Source: Indioceanicola profundi
GTDB lineage: Bacteria > Pseudomonadota > Alphaproteobacteria > Azospirillales > Azospirillaceae
Reading direction: 5' to 3'
DNA: 64,000 nucleotides
Assembly (NCBI RefSeq): GCF_003568845.1
Contig: NZ_CP030127.1
Location: forward strand, 372,001 to 436,000
Position 1 is the stretch's first letter. Every line of letters starts with the position of its first letter. A program made the translations under genes and the position numbers. Below the pieces are notes generated by a model. The model did no database searches. It worked only from the letters and a program-made list of their open reading frames with translations, and had not been told where the DNA came from. Below are positions 17,969-26,858 of this stretch, piece by piece.

Positions 17969-18238
17969 ATGGATCAGCATTTGCTTGCGGTTGGGTGGGC
18001 CGGGCCCGAGGTAGAGTTTGAACTGGCAGGTTATGTAGATGGCTCCGAGAACCGGGCCATCATCCTGCACTGGATTCTTCTGACGCTTGTGGTCACCACA
18101 CCGGTGACCGAGCGAACATTGCATGTCGTCGGGCAGGTAGGCAATCGCTGGCGAGTGACATCGCCGGTGGAGGTGATCTCGCCGTCCCGGTCAGCGGCTC
18201 GCACACTGAACAGCCTGTATAGCTTCGGAACTCGCTAG
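17969..18238 (+). CDS. Hypothetical 89-residue protein
   Basis: This small protein is read from an ATG at 17969 with GGAAGGGAGTGG upstream; an earlier in-frame ATG at 17918 would add a Cys-rich tail without a ribosome-binding site. The sequence begins MDQHLLAVGWAGPEVEFEL and contains a hydrophobic stretch (AIILHWILLTLVVTTP) and a basic C-terminus. I do not recognise the family. It is divergent from the XRE gene and first in a series of plus-strand genes leading to tniQ and tnsAB-tnsC. A role as a small regulator or transposition accessory is only a guess. Confidence 0.5.
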   Translation: MDQHLLAVGWAGPEVEFELAGYVDGSENRAIILHWILLTLVVTTPVTERTLHVVGQVGNRWRVTSPVEVISPSRSAARTLNSLYSFGTR

Positions 18239-18418
18239 GGGATCGGCGACAGCACGGCTCGCTCGCGGAGGTAGCCAGCTATATCGGAGGTGGCGTCATC
18301 CCGAGCACGGCGTCCTTGAAGGCGGGGCGAGCGTAATCCGGCAATTTCCTACCTGCTGGCCTGAACTGGGGCCCGTCTAACAAGGACGTGTCGTCTAGAT
18401 CTTCCAAAGGAGGCAGTC

Positions 18419-19537
18419 ATGGCTCTGGAAGAAATGCCTGAAGAGGATCCATTCGGCGGTGGGCGTTGGCCAATCAGGCCAAGGCTACAGAAGGGTGAGG
18501 GGCTGGCGTCCTGGTGGCTGCGTATCTCCGGTGAATTCGGCCTGAGACCAGAAGCCTTCTGCCGTTTAGTCCTACAGCGGCGGCCATTATATGCTCCAGA
18601 TCCGGTCCGAGCCAGCGAGCACTCTATATTGGACAAACTCTGTGCTGCGACAGGTACAGATCGCAGGGAGGCGAGTAGCTCCGCGTTATCCTGGTATGTC
18701 GGACGTGCGTTCTGGCGGATGTCTGCGAGCGTCAAAGCCGCGTGGGTTCTTCCAATGGGCAAGACTTATGAGCGCAACCGGGCGCCGGGCGCTCCGTTTT
18801 GCCCGCTCTGTTTGATCACAGAATCCATCCCAACATTTCAGCGGGATTGGCGACTGGCGATCTCCTCATGTTGCCTGCAACACAATGTCCTGCTGGAGGA
18901 TCGCTGTAAATGGTGTGGAGCCCCTGCAGCCCCATTCCATGCTGTCCTCAAGGGGCATCGGGTCCATCTGTGTTGGGCGTGTGGAGCTCAGCTTGGACAT
19001 GATGGGACCACTCCTGCCGATGCTTCCGTGGTTCAACTGCAGTCCTGGTTGCAGCAGACGCTCGAGGCAGGTTGGATCGCGTTGTCGGATACTCAGTATC
19101 TGCCGGGTCCTGCTGCTTTCGAGATTGTGCATCGGCTGATGTCGGGTATTGCCATCCGCGACCATCACGCAGCTGGACAGACCGACTGGGCTGTGCAGGC
19201 GGTTAAGGCAGCAGAGCTACCTGCATTGCTGCGGGCGACGAGCAGCGGCGGTTCCGCTTCCTCAGCAATCCCCAGCAGTTTGCGTCCTGGTGAACGGCAT
19301 CGCCTTCTTAGGGGTGTGGCGGATCTTCTGGCAGATGGGCCTGACGCTTTGCGGCAGATCATCCAGGACGATCTGGTCAGCGTACCGCGTTCAGCATCGT
19401 TGCTCAGTTCAGTTCCATGTATCCGCCTCCGATCGCGTGACGGTAGGCCGGGCAGGGGAGGCGCGTGGGCTTCCAGGCTGCACTGCTTACCTGGATCACG
19501 GGGCATCTCCGGGCGCATCAGTCGAGGCATGATGTAG
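18419..19537 (+). CDS. tniQ: TniQ-family transposition protein (copy 2)
   Basis: This is a 372-residue TniQ-family protein with a strong ribosome-binding site (AAAGGAGG). The TniQ domain opens with IRPRLQKGEGLASWWLRIS. The zinc-binding pattern follows: CPLCL near residue 128, then CCLQHNVLLED, CKWCGAP and CWACGAQL. The part after ~190 (LQSWLQQTLEAGWIAL onwards) matches no motif I know. It is the first transposition gene of the operon tniQ-orf222-tnsAB-tnsC, with 12 bp to the next gene. Within Tn7-like systems it should bridge TnsC and the target-recognition factor. It is too short to be a typical attachment-site-binding TnsD. Confidence 0.82.
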   Translation: MALEEMPEEDPFGGGRWPIRPRLQKGEGLASWWLRISGEFGLRPEAFCRLVLQRRPLYAPDPVRASEHSILDKLCAATGTDRREASSSALSWYVGRAFWRMSASVKAAWVLPMGKTYERNRAPGAPFCPLCLITESIPTFQRDWRLAISSCCLQHNVLLEDRCKWCGAPAAPFHAVLKGHRVHLCWACGAQLGHDGTTPADASVVQLQSWLQQTLEAGWIALSDTQYLPGPAAFEIVHRLMSGIAIRDHHAAGQTDWAVQAVKAAELPALLRATSSGGSASSAIPSSLRPGERHRLLRGVADLLADGPDALRQIIQDDLVSVPRSASLLSSVPCIRLRSRDGRPGRGGAWASRLHCLPGSRGISGRISRGMM

Positions 19538-19549
19538 GAGGAACCGATC

Positions 19550-20218
19550 ATGAGTGGGCTGGATGGTGGAATGACGATGGTCACCGTCTCGGTTCTCGGA
19601 TTGTCCTGGGGAAGCGGGAGCCGAGAGGCCGTACCAACCTCACGGCAGTCCAAGCCATCCCGGATTGGCGCGGTTGTCTTTGCGGTGGGCGAGACGTTCG
19701 GCAGGGGGCCGATGACGGTCAGCTTCTCGCGGGTTGAGACCTATCTCTCTCCCAACGCGGTCAGCCGCTATGCTGGGCAAGCTGCGGAGGCGCAGGAGCA
19801 GGAATTGCTGGGCGTCTGTGCCCATCGTCTTTGGAGGATGTCAGGGCCGGTGATCATGGTGCCCGCGGCGGCGCGCGGCAGTTTTGAATTTTTTCGGCAA
19901 AGGTGTAGCTACGCCGGATCGGGACTACGCTGGCAGTCTGCTGCATCCCCAATGTTGCGGCCCGGCGCGGTCCGACATTGCTTGCTGCCTAACGTGCAAA
20001 CGGGATCGGACCAAAGCGGCCTTATAGATGATGCTTGCCCTTTTGCCAGGGCGGAGTGCCTTGCACTGCAGTCTTGGGTGCGCAGCATCGATCATCTGGA
20101 GCGCACTGGCCGCCTAAGCCCACGTGCTCACGGCCGAGCAATGGACACTCTCTACGAGGTTCTTCTGTCCGAACAAGGCAAACGCCCGCATTGGGCGGCA
20201 TGGCTGCAGCCTCAATAA
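19550..20218 (+). CDS. Unknown protein encoded between tniQ and tnsAB
   Basis: This is a 222-residue protein with a very good ribosome-binding site (GGAGGAACCGATC then ATG), 12 bp after tniQ and 88 bp before tnsAB, so it is part of the operon. No domain is recognised. Visible features are two adjacent Met-rich starts, a segment PNAVSRYAGQAAEAQEQELLG that may be helical, RGSFEFFRQRCSYAG, and a C-terminus LYEVLLSEQGKRPHWAAW. It has no clear membrane segment and no zinc-finger pairs. Its constant company with transposition genes would suggest an accessory role, for example in target choice. That is inference. Confidence 0.6.
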   Translation: MSGLDGGMTMVTVSVLGLSWGSGSREAVPTSRQSKPSRIGAVVFAVGETFGRGPMTVSFSRVETYLSPNAVSRYAGQAAEAQEQELLGVCAHRLWRMSGPVIMVPAAARGSFEFFRQRCSYAGSGLRWQSAASPMLRPGAVRHCLLPNVQTGSDQSGLIDDACPFARAECLALQSWVRSIDHLERTGRLSPRAHGRAMDTLYEVLLSEQGKRPHWAAWLQPQ

Positions 20219-20306
20219 ACCTCACTCCAGGCTAAAAACAGTTCGTCCTCGCGCATTGGCAGATGCGGTTACCTCTTTTGTGCTGTCTGCAAGAAGGGAG
20301 GCGCTC

Positions 20307-23153
20307 ATGTCTGATGGACTAAACCGGCGAAAGCGCCCTGGTGGAAGCAAGGGGCGGGTACCAAAGCGTGCACCTGGGGATCCGGCGCTGGGCTTGGCCC
20401 GCGAGGTTCGCAGAAATGCACTCAGCATCAGCGGGATATTCAATCACGGCTCTCTTTCGGTTGCATTCGAATCCGGCTTGGAACGCAAGCTGATTGCGGT
20501 GACCGGGTTCATCCCGGGTTTCAAGGGAGCAGTCACGCAACCTGCCAGGGTCGGCTACACGACGGCCGAGGGGCGTAACACGACCTCATTTCCGGACATC
20601 CTCGCCAGCTTTGAAACTGGAGACATCCTCTATGATGTGAAGCCGTTTAAAGATCTTGTCACCGATTGGGACAAGTTGCTTCCGAAGTTTGAAGCTGCCA
20701 AGGAGCATGCCAACAGCCAGGGCTGGGAGTACCGGATCGTCACCGACGCTGAACTCGAATCCGCTTTTTCGCAGAACGCGGATTTCCTGATGAAGTGTCG
20801 GCTGAGCCAGTGCTCCGAGGCGGACCTCCAACTGGCTGAGGACACGGCACGAACCTATAAGGTCGCGGACACAGAGGCACTTGCGCGGCTTCTTGCCTCG
20901 GACGTCGTGTCACTGTCGCACTGGCAAGCCACGGTGATGAGGGCGATTGCCGATTTCCGGATCCACGTCGATCTGGATCAACTAGTGCAAGGACCGGTCC
21001 CGATCCAGCAGGAACCATTTCAGTTCCGGCTGCCAGGACAGCCGATCTCGGTCATTGATGAACAGGTGCAAGCGTTTCGGCGCCAGTTGGAGCACGAGGC
21101 CCAGCAAGCGGCATTGATTGACAATGCGCCCAAGGTTTCGCCGGTGCTGTTCATCGTACCAGGGGAAACCTACCGGCTGGGTGACGAGTTCGTCACGGTG
21201 AGCCGGTTTTCCAACGTCACAAGCGTGGTTGTCATCGGGCCTCAGGGCAACGAGCGGATTGTTCACCTGAGTGAGCTTCAGCCCATTGTGCCCGATGGAA
21301 TTGGCGGCGAGTTGGTTGATCGGCACTGGGATAAGCTAACGCCGCAGGAGCAACAGATTGCCTCGGCACGGTTAGCGGTCGTGCGTGATCTCGCCTACCG
21401 GCAGAACCGCCCGGCACCTGTGATCCAGGAGGCGGCCGAGAAGCTCAATGTGAGCCGTAGCTACCTGTTTCGCCTTTTACAGCGCTATGAAACCGTTCCC
21501 ATGCCGTCGTCCTTGGCACCGCTTCGGCGAGGCCCAAAGAGCAAGAGACTTAATGAGGCCGTCGAGGCGGAGATCGAGGCAGCGATTACGAACGTGATGC
21601 TGACCCGGCAGAAGAACTCGCTTTCGACTTTGCAGCGGGCCGTCGAAGGCAGGCTCGCAAAAGTCGGTATGAAGGTCAGTAAAGCGACTATCCGGAGACG
21701 GTATATGGCGAAGGATCCGCGGATTTTGATTGCTGCCCGCAACAGCCCCGGGGCTGCGCGGCAGCTGTTGGAAATGGAGCGTGGCAAGCACCGGGCTCAT
21801 TTCCCGTTGCACGAGGTGCAGATTGATTCCACGTGGTTCGATCTCTTTCTCCGTGATGAGGAGGACCGGCTAACCACGAGTGGGCGGGCGTATCTGACAG
21901 TGGCGATCTGCGTCTTCTCGCGTGTGGTTCTGGGATTTCACCTGTCGTTCCGACCCGTTGGTGCGGCTACGGCGGGGCAGTGCATCTACAACTGCATCAG
22001 CCCAAAGGACCGCTTCCTTCGTGAACTCGGCCTTGAGGAGCTTGGGGAGGTTCCCCACGGGCTGTTCTGGGTGCTGCATGCTGACGGAGGTCGGGAATTC
22101 AACAATTCCAGCATCGCGAGTTTTGCCAGCACCTATGATGTCTCATTCCACCTTCGACCAATTCTGAAACCAAACTGGGGCGGACACATTGAAAGCCTCC
22201 TGGACAAGGTTGCAGACCGCCTGAAGTCCATGCTGGGAGCTTCGTTTTCGAATGCAGCGGAGCGGGATGACTACGACTCCGAGGCCAAGGCGGTCATGAC
22301 CCTGTTTGATGCAAAGCGCTGGCTCGCAAAGTTTTTCTGGGGAGAATATCATAATGCGTATCACAGCGGCATTGGCATGAGCCCACTGGAAAAGTTTGCG
22401 CAGGGCCTCCTTCCGCAATCAGGGGCATTTGCTGCCGGTGCCCCTCGGATCTGCAAGGATCTGAGGAGACTGATGATCGAACTGCTGCCAAAGTACTTCG
22501 TCACCGTTCAGCCGTATGGAATCAGGCTGGATTACATGGTCTATACAAGCATTGCACTCCAAGCTTGGCGCCATCGGCCGCACCCTAATGGGCAAAAATT
22601 TGAAGTGCGGCGAGATCCCGACGACGTTACGCGAATTTGGTTTCTCGATCCACTGAGCAACAAATATCTGGAATGCACGTTTGCGCACGTTATCGAGCGC
22701 CCGTACTCCAAGGAGCAGATTGAGGAAGCCCTGGAGTACTGCAAAGCCAAAGGCTGGGAGCCAACGACGGACCGCATTCTGCGGACCCGTCGACAGATGG
22801 ATGAGGAGGAGCAGACGGCGCGGCAGAAGACGCTGAAGGCCCGCCGGAAAGCCGCCGTAAACAAGGAGGCTGTGGTCAACGTCACGCGCCGGAATGAGAT
22901 TCTGACGCTGCCTCCACCTGACCAAGCAACATCCCCTCCGGTAATAGCTGCGGACCTCATCCCCCTGCTGCCACCGCCAAAATCGGCAGAAACTCAGCCT
23001 GTAAATCTGGATGCGGAAGGGGGCACGCCTGGCGACAGCCCTAGGGCTAATGAGCGGACGCCACGCAGGGCAGAGGACGAGCAAAGCGGGCCTGCGGATA
23101 CGCGTGCCCAGCAGCGTCCTGTTCTCGATCTTTCAAAGCTCAGGAGGCGCTGA
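20307..23153 (+). CDS. tnsAB: TnsA-TnsB fusion transposase of a Tn7-like element
   Basis: This is a 948-residue protein joining both Tn7 strand-cutting activities. Residues ~40-140 form a TnsA-type nuclease: Glu55/Glu59 in FESGLERKL, then QP at 78-79, SFPD with Asp97, and DVKP with Lys112. Next come a linker and a helix-turn-helix region (VIQEAAEKLNVSRSYLFRLL). A DDE integrase core has Asp507 (VQIDST), Asp593 (LHADGG) and Glu629 (GGHIES), a D-D-35-E layout, followed by a Mu-type beta-barrel and a charged Pro-rich tail (likely TnsC contact). The start at 20307 has GGGAGG six bases upstream; the longer frame from 20124 overlaps orf222 and lacks a site. The stop overlaps the tnsC start (TGATG). 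Fused TnsAB is known in some Tn7-like groups. Confidence 0.92.
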   Translation: MSDGLNRRKRPGGSKGRVPKRAPGDPALGLAREVRRNALSISGIFNHGSLSVAFESGLERKLIAVTGFIPGFKGAVTQPARVGYTTAEGRNTTSFPDILASFETGDILYDVKPFKDLVTDWDKLLPKFEAAKEHANSQGWEYRIVTDAELESAFSQNADFLMKCRLSQCSEADLQLAEDTARTYKVADTEALARLLASDVVSLSHWQATVMRAIADFRIHVDLDQLVQGPVPIQQEPFQFRLPGQPISVIDEQVQAFRRQLEHEAQQAALIDNAPKVSPVLFIVPGETYRLGDEFVTVSRFSNVTSVVVIGPQGNERIVHLSELQPIVPDGIGGELVDRHWDKLTPQEQQIASARLAVVRDLAYRQNRPAPVIQEAAEKLNVSRSYLFRLLQRYETVPMPSSLAPLRRGPKSKRLNEAVEAEIEAAITNVMLTRQKNSLSTLQRAVEGRLAKVGMKVSKATIRRRYMAKDPRILIAARNSPGAARQLLEMERGKHRAHFPLHEVQIDSTWFDLFLRDEEDRLTTSGRAYLTVAICVFSRVVLGFHLSFRPVGAATAGQCIYNCISPKDRFLRELGLEELGEVPHGLFWVLHADGGREFNNSSIASFASTYDVSFHLRPILKPNWGGHIESLLDKVADRLKSMLGASFSNAAERDDYDSEAKAVMTLFDAKRWLAKFFWGEYHNAYHSGIGMSPLEKFAQGLLPQSGAFAAGAPRICKDLRRLMIELLPKYFVTVQPYGIRLDYMVYTSIALQAWRHRPHPNGQKFEVRRDPDDVTRIWFLDPLSNKYLECTFAHVIERPYSKEQIEEALEYCKAKGWEPTTDRILRTRRQMDEEEQTARQKTLKARRKAAVNKEAVVNVTRRNEILTLPPPDQATSPPVIAADLIPLLPPPKSAETQPVNLDAEGGTPGDSPRANERTPRRAEDEQSGPADTRAQQRPVLDLSKLRRR

Positions 23154-24046
23154 TGGCCGATGCCAGCATGGTCCAGGGCGACCGGGTCCTGACGGAGGAA
23201 GCTCGTGCCGTCCTGAATGCACCGGATGATCAGAGGATCTATTTCATCCGCGAGAGTGTCTGGATCGACCATCCGACAGTCGAGGACATCATGCAGGTAC
23301 TCAATGACACGATGGAGTGGCCCGACATTCATCGAATGCCATGGGTGATGATCCATGGCCCTGGGGCTTCAGGAAAGACGGCGCTGTTGCGCGAATTCAT
23401 GGCGCAGCACAAATCCCTTGTGGACGAAAGCCAAGAAGCCGACCGGAACCCCATTGTCTATATCTCTGGCGGAGGGGGAAGCGGAGGGGAATCCGCACTC
23501 TATAACCAGCTTATGATCCGCCTCCGTTCGAAGTTGCGGATCTCAAACAAGGAAGACAAGAAGCTCCACGTTTCCGCATTGCTGCGCGCCACGGGAGTGC
23601 GGATGTTGGTGATTGATGAGGGGCATGATTTCCTAATCGGATCCGATCGTGAACGGCGGCAGTTCTGGGCAGCGCTGAAGTATCTTTGCAATGAGCAGAG
23701 CCGGTCCTTGGTGATGGCCGGGACGCAGGATCTGTTGTCCGGCATGCTGGCGGATGATCAGATCGACACGCGGTTCGAGGAGCCGTTCGAGATGCGGCGC
23801 TGGGCTCCCGGGCCCGAATGGGACGGCTTCTTGGCGCTGTACGAGGCCCGGCTGCCACTTCGCAAAGAATCTGAGCTCTGGCAGCCTAAACTGTCGAACT
23901 GGTTGCTGGACATGTCCGATGGGCTGACCGGAGAAGCTGTGAACCTGATGAAGAAAGCTGCGGTGAAGGCCATCCGGGACAAAGCGGAACGGATCACCAT
24001 GAAGACTTTTGAGAACATGCGCGTGCGTCAGCTGCGTCGGCGGTAG
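23153..24046 (+). CDS. tnsC: TnsC/TniB-type AAA+ transposition regulator
   Basis: This is a 297-residue AAA+ ATPase that couples target selection by TniQ to the TnsAB transposase. It has Walker A GPGASGKT at about 69-76 and Walker B MLVIDEGHDF at about 151-160, a sensor-like LVMAGTQDLLSG, and the arginine-rich DTRFEEPFEMRRW typical of TniB/TnsC. It lacks the long N- and C-terminal extensions of Tn7 TnsC and is nearer the size of TniB and CRISPR-associated TnsC. Its ATG shares its A with the tnsAB stop. It is the last transposition gene before the IS-disrupted LysE remnant, 165 bp away. Confidence 0.9.
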   Translation: MADASMVQGDRVLTEEARAVLNAPDDQRIYFIRESVWIDHPTVEDIMQVLNDTMEWPDIHRMPWVMIHGPGASGKTALLREFMAQHKSLVDESQEADRNPIVYISGGGGSGGESALYNQLMIRLRSKLRISNKEDKKLHVSALLRATGVRMLVIDEGHDFLIGSDRERRQFWAALKYLCNEQSRSLVMAGTQDLLSGMLADDQIDTRFEEPFEMRRWAPGPEWDGFLALYEARLPLRKESELWQPKLSNWLLDMSDGLTGEAVNLMKKAAVKAIRDKAERITMKTFENMRVRQLRRR

Positions 24047-24211
24047 GAAGTCGCCGCCGCCATGAAATTAAGATCCTGGCATCATCTCCCTGGCGCTCCC
24101 GCCGCCCGGGAGTATCACCGGCGCAGTGATTCCGGTCGACGGGTGCATGCACTACTTCGCACATCGACAGGATGCTCTCTGGCACTGAAGGTCGGCAAGG
24201 CGCAGCGATCT

Positions 24212-24377
24212 TCATCCCAGCCAGATAGGGACTGTCGCAAGGAGGCCGAGTATGCCGTTCGCCATTGTCGCTCCGTCCGCAGTGCTTTCGCCAGCAGAAG
24301 ACCGCCGAGGCACCATACTGAGAGGGATGCTACGGTCAGAATGCCGAAGGTCCCGCCCAGGAGCAAGGTGTACCGGG
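24212..24377 (-). pseudogene. LysE-family exporter remnant (C-terminal piece)
   Basis: The minus strand encodes RYTLLLGGTFGILTVASLSVW, a typical last helices region of LysE/RhtB amino-acid exporters. After a one-base shift near 24258 it continues as NGILGLLATVPIWLG and a stop at 24212. The upstream side is cut by an IS5-family insertion at 24378. Rejoining across the IS at its CTAG duplication gives VLAELARYTLLLGG in frame, but only ~20 residues further up look LysE-like. The gene is therefore truncated, frameshifted and interrupted. The LysR gene nearby could have been its regulator. Confidence 0.5.
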
Positions 24378-25260
24378 CTAGGTCACGAACTCATAAAGGG
24401 GTAGCGGCGTGGGGCGAGGCGTGATTCAAGGCGTCCGGGAGGAGCCTTGATGAGTCTGTCGCGCCGCTTTGAACTGACCGACCTCGAATGGTCGATCATC
24501 GAACCCTTGCTTCCGAACAAGCCACGTGGCGTGCCGCGGGCCGACAACCGGAGGGTGCTGAACGGCATCTATTGGCGGCTCAGGACTGGCTCGCCCTGGG
24601 CCGATATCCCCGAGCGCTATGGTCCGGCAACGACCTGCGCCAACCGCTTCCGCCGCTGGGCGAAGATCGGGGTGTGGGACCGCATCTTCGAGGCGGTGTC
24701 CAAGGCCTATGACGGCGACCTGCAGATGATCGACTCGTCTTCGATCCGGGTCCACCAACATGGTGGGAACGTAAAAAAGGAGGCCCGCACGCCACGCCGG
24801 CCGCCGCTCGGGAGCACGCTCGAACCCAGTGCATGGGGCGCTCGCGAGGCGGGCTGACGACCAAGATCCACGCGCTCGTCGACGCCAACGGACTGCCGGT
24901 GGCGCTGAAACTCACCGAGGGCTAGGCCCACGACGGCGTCAGCGCCGCCGATATGCTGGAGGGGCTGGGCGACGGTCAGATCCTGCTCGCCGACCGGGCC
25001 TACGACAGCGATCGTCTCCGCCAGAGCCTCAGCGACCGCGGGGCCTTTGCCAACGTTAAGCCGATGAAGGGCCGCAAGCGAACGCTCGCCTTCAGCCCAT
25101 GGCTCTATCGCCAGCGCAACCTCGTTGAGCGCTTCTTTTCAAAGCTCAAACACGATCGCGCCGTTGCTACCCGATACGAAAAGCACGCCACAAACTTCCT
25201 CGCCGCAATCAAACTCGCCGCAGCAAGGATCTGGATGCGCTTTATGAGTCGGTGACCTAG
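24378..25260 (+). mobile_element. IS5-family (IS427-like) insertion sequence
   Basis: Near-perfect terminal inverted repeats (GTCACGAACTCATAAAG at the left; the right end reads CTTTATGAGTCGGTGAC) bound an ~875-bp element at 24382-25256. It is flanked by CTAG at 24378-24381 and 25257-25260, fitting the YTAR target duplication of IS5-type elements. It contains one split transposase gene and has inserted in the LysE remnant. Confidence 0.85.
24450..25255 (+). pseudogene. IS5-family transposase, frameshifted and with a nonsense codon
   Basis: The first frame (from 24450, MSLSRRFELTDLEWSIIEPL) carries the DUF4096-type N-terminus and the first catalytic Asp in QMIDSSSIRVHQ. At the run GTAAAAAAGGAGG (about 24771) translation must slip -1, as is normal for this IS group, to reach CMGRSRGGLTTKIHALVDA, LLADRAYDSD and the final NLVERFFSKLKH. 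In that second frame a TAG at 24923-24925 interrupts EG-(stop)-AHDGVSAADML where related transposases normally have Gln. The slip site is natural; the TAG probably inactivates this copy. Confidence 0.8.
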
Positions 25261-25568
25261 TTCGGCAAGAACTCCATCTGCTGGAACGGGAATGTCTTGT
25301 ATAGCTTTGCACGGGCTATGCTGATGTATCGCGCCTTCGCCCGTGGAGGTCGACCGTGTAATACATTGAATGGTTCACTGAATGAGGAAGTTCTAAAGCA
25401 AGGGTAATTCTGTTTGAACGCGCAACCGCTAGTGCTGCAAGGCAGGGCAATCACATCGTAGAGCTTGACAGGAGGCCATCCAAACATAAGAGTGCATACG
25501 CACGCCTATTGGTAGATGGATGTGGCATGACGCAATTTGATAAAGATCCCTCTCCAGGACGGAGCCGT

Positions 25569-26657
25569 ATGCGTATCCGGAGTAAGTTGCCGCCCCTTAA
25601 TACATTGCGCTCATTCGAAGCGGCGGCACGGCACGGTAGCTTCGTCAGGGCGTCTGAAGAACTTCATCTAACTCCAAGTGCAATAAGCCATCAGATTCGC
25701 AAACTTGAGGATCAGCTAGGGGTCAGGCTGTTCGATCGGGGCGCTCGCGATGTTGTGCTTTCGGAACGTGGCCGGAATTATCTGTCGGTTGTTCAGGATG
25801 CTTTCGATCGGTTAGCATTTGGGACCGACAGGCTCCTGGGCCGTAAGTCACGGCGGGCTTTGAGGGTGTCCTGCGAGCCGTCTATGGCTTATGGATGGCT
25901 ACTGCCCCGGCTGCACCGGTTTTTGGATTGTAAGGACGACGTCGAGGTGTGCGTTACAACGGAAAACTGGGTAAACGCACAACCGCCAAGGGACTGCGAC
26001 GTGGTGATCAGCACAGGTGATGGCCGAGTTGGAGGGCTCACGGCAGTACCACTCTTTACTGATATTCTGGCTCCCGTGCTGGCACCTTGCCTTGGGGCAA
26101 TTCCGGAAGGTTTTGATTCTCTGCGGTGCCTTCCAGTCATCAACGACATCAGACCCGCTTTCGGGAACGCTGGAACCGCGAATATCAGCACGAGCTTTCC
26201 TGGCGCAAATTGGACGAAATGGCTGGCCGCGGCCGACCTGAAGAACTTGGTTCCCGCTCGAGTGCTTACGTTCGATTCCGGGCATGCAGCGACGGAGGCA
26301 GCCATTCGCGGGTTCGGAGTTGCCATAGGCGGCCTTCGAATTCTGGACGAGGCACTATCTGGTGGAACTCTTGTGGCTCCTTGGGATTTCGTTGTTGAGG
26401 CCGATGAGCCATTCTTTGCGATTTCTGCTCCAGGTAGCCGTCGAGAGCGCGCAGTTGCCGATTTTGTCGACTGGCTGAGCGATGAAGCTGCAGTCGTGCG
26501 TGCGCGGAGCCCTCAATTTCTTTCCAGAATTGCCTCGGACAAGGGCCTGAGGCTTCTGCACGGGGGCTCATCATCAACGGGCAGTGGTTGCAGCCCGTTG
26601 TTTCCGATGGCGGGTGCGTGCAGCCGCAGTGATGTCGGTCTCCGGTGTGGCAACTAA
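25569..26657 (+). CDS. LysR-family transcriptional regulator (GcvA-like)
   Basis: This is a 362-residue LysR-type regulator. The N-terminal winged helix (LPPLNTLRSFEAAARHGSFV, then ASEELHLTPSAISHQIRKLE) is followed by the co-inducer domain (residues ~95-300). The opening MRIRSKLPPLNTLRSFEAA is typical of the GcvA/AmpR group. The ATG at 25569 has GGACGGAG just upstream; in-frame ATGs at 25509 and 25527 are less likely. The last ~45 residues (GLRLLHGGSSSTGSGC onwards) are not typical and may have arisen by loss of the normal stop. It lies between two IS5-family copies and near a broken LysE gene, its possible former target. Confidence 0.85.
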   Translation: MRIRSKLPPLNTLRSFEAAARHGSFVRASEELHLTPSAISHQIRKLEDQLGVRLFDRGARDVVLSERGRNYLSVVQDAFDRLAFGTDRLLGRKSRRALRVSCEPSMAYGWLLPRLHRFLDCKDDVEVCVTTENWVNAQPPRDCDVVISTGDGRVGGLTAVPLFTDILAPVLAPCLGAIPEGFDSLRCLPVINDIRPAFGNAGTANISTSFPGANWTKWLAAADLKNLVPARVLTFDSGHAATEAAIRGFGVAIGGLRILDEALSGGTLVAPWDFVVEADEPFFAISAPGSRRERAVADFVDWLSDEAAVVRARSPQFLSRIASDKGLRLLHGGSSSTGSGCSPLFPMAGACSRSDVGLRCGN

Positions 26658-26858
26658 TCCTAGGGGCTGAGCGTACGCCAGAATCAGAGATATCTACTCT
26701 CCATTGGGATGGAGAAGAAATTAGACCTGGCCGCCATTCCAGCCGATTGCTTTCAATCGAACGCACCTATTTTCTCATATGATGTCAGATGATGATCTCG
26801 CGTTTGTATCCGATATCATTGGGTAAATGTGTGGCATGGGAGAACTAGCCGGTTCTAA

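Noticed and set aside
13330-24046. CRISPR-associated transposon
   Set aside because: TnsAB fusion and two TniQ proteins are suggestive, but no Cascade gene or CRISPR array is visible in the window.
25368-25388. CATTCAGTGAACCATTC (minus strand) as a right-end repeat of the Tn7-like element
   Set aside because: Only one copy with an indel relative to the left repeats; not enough to call an end.
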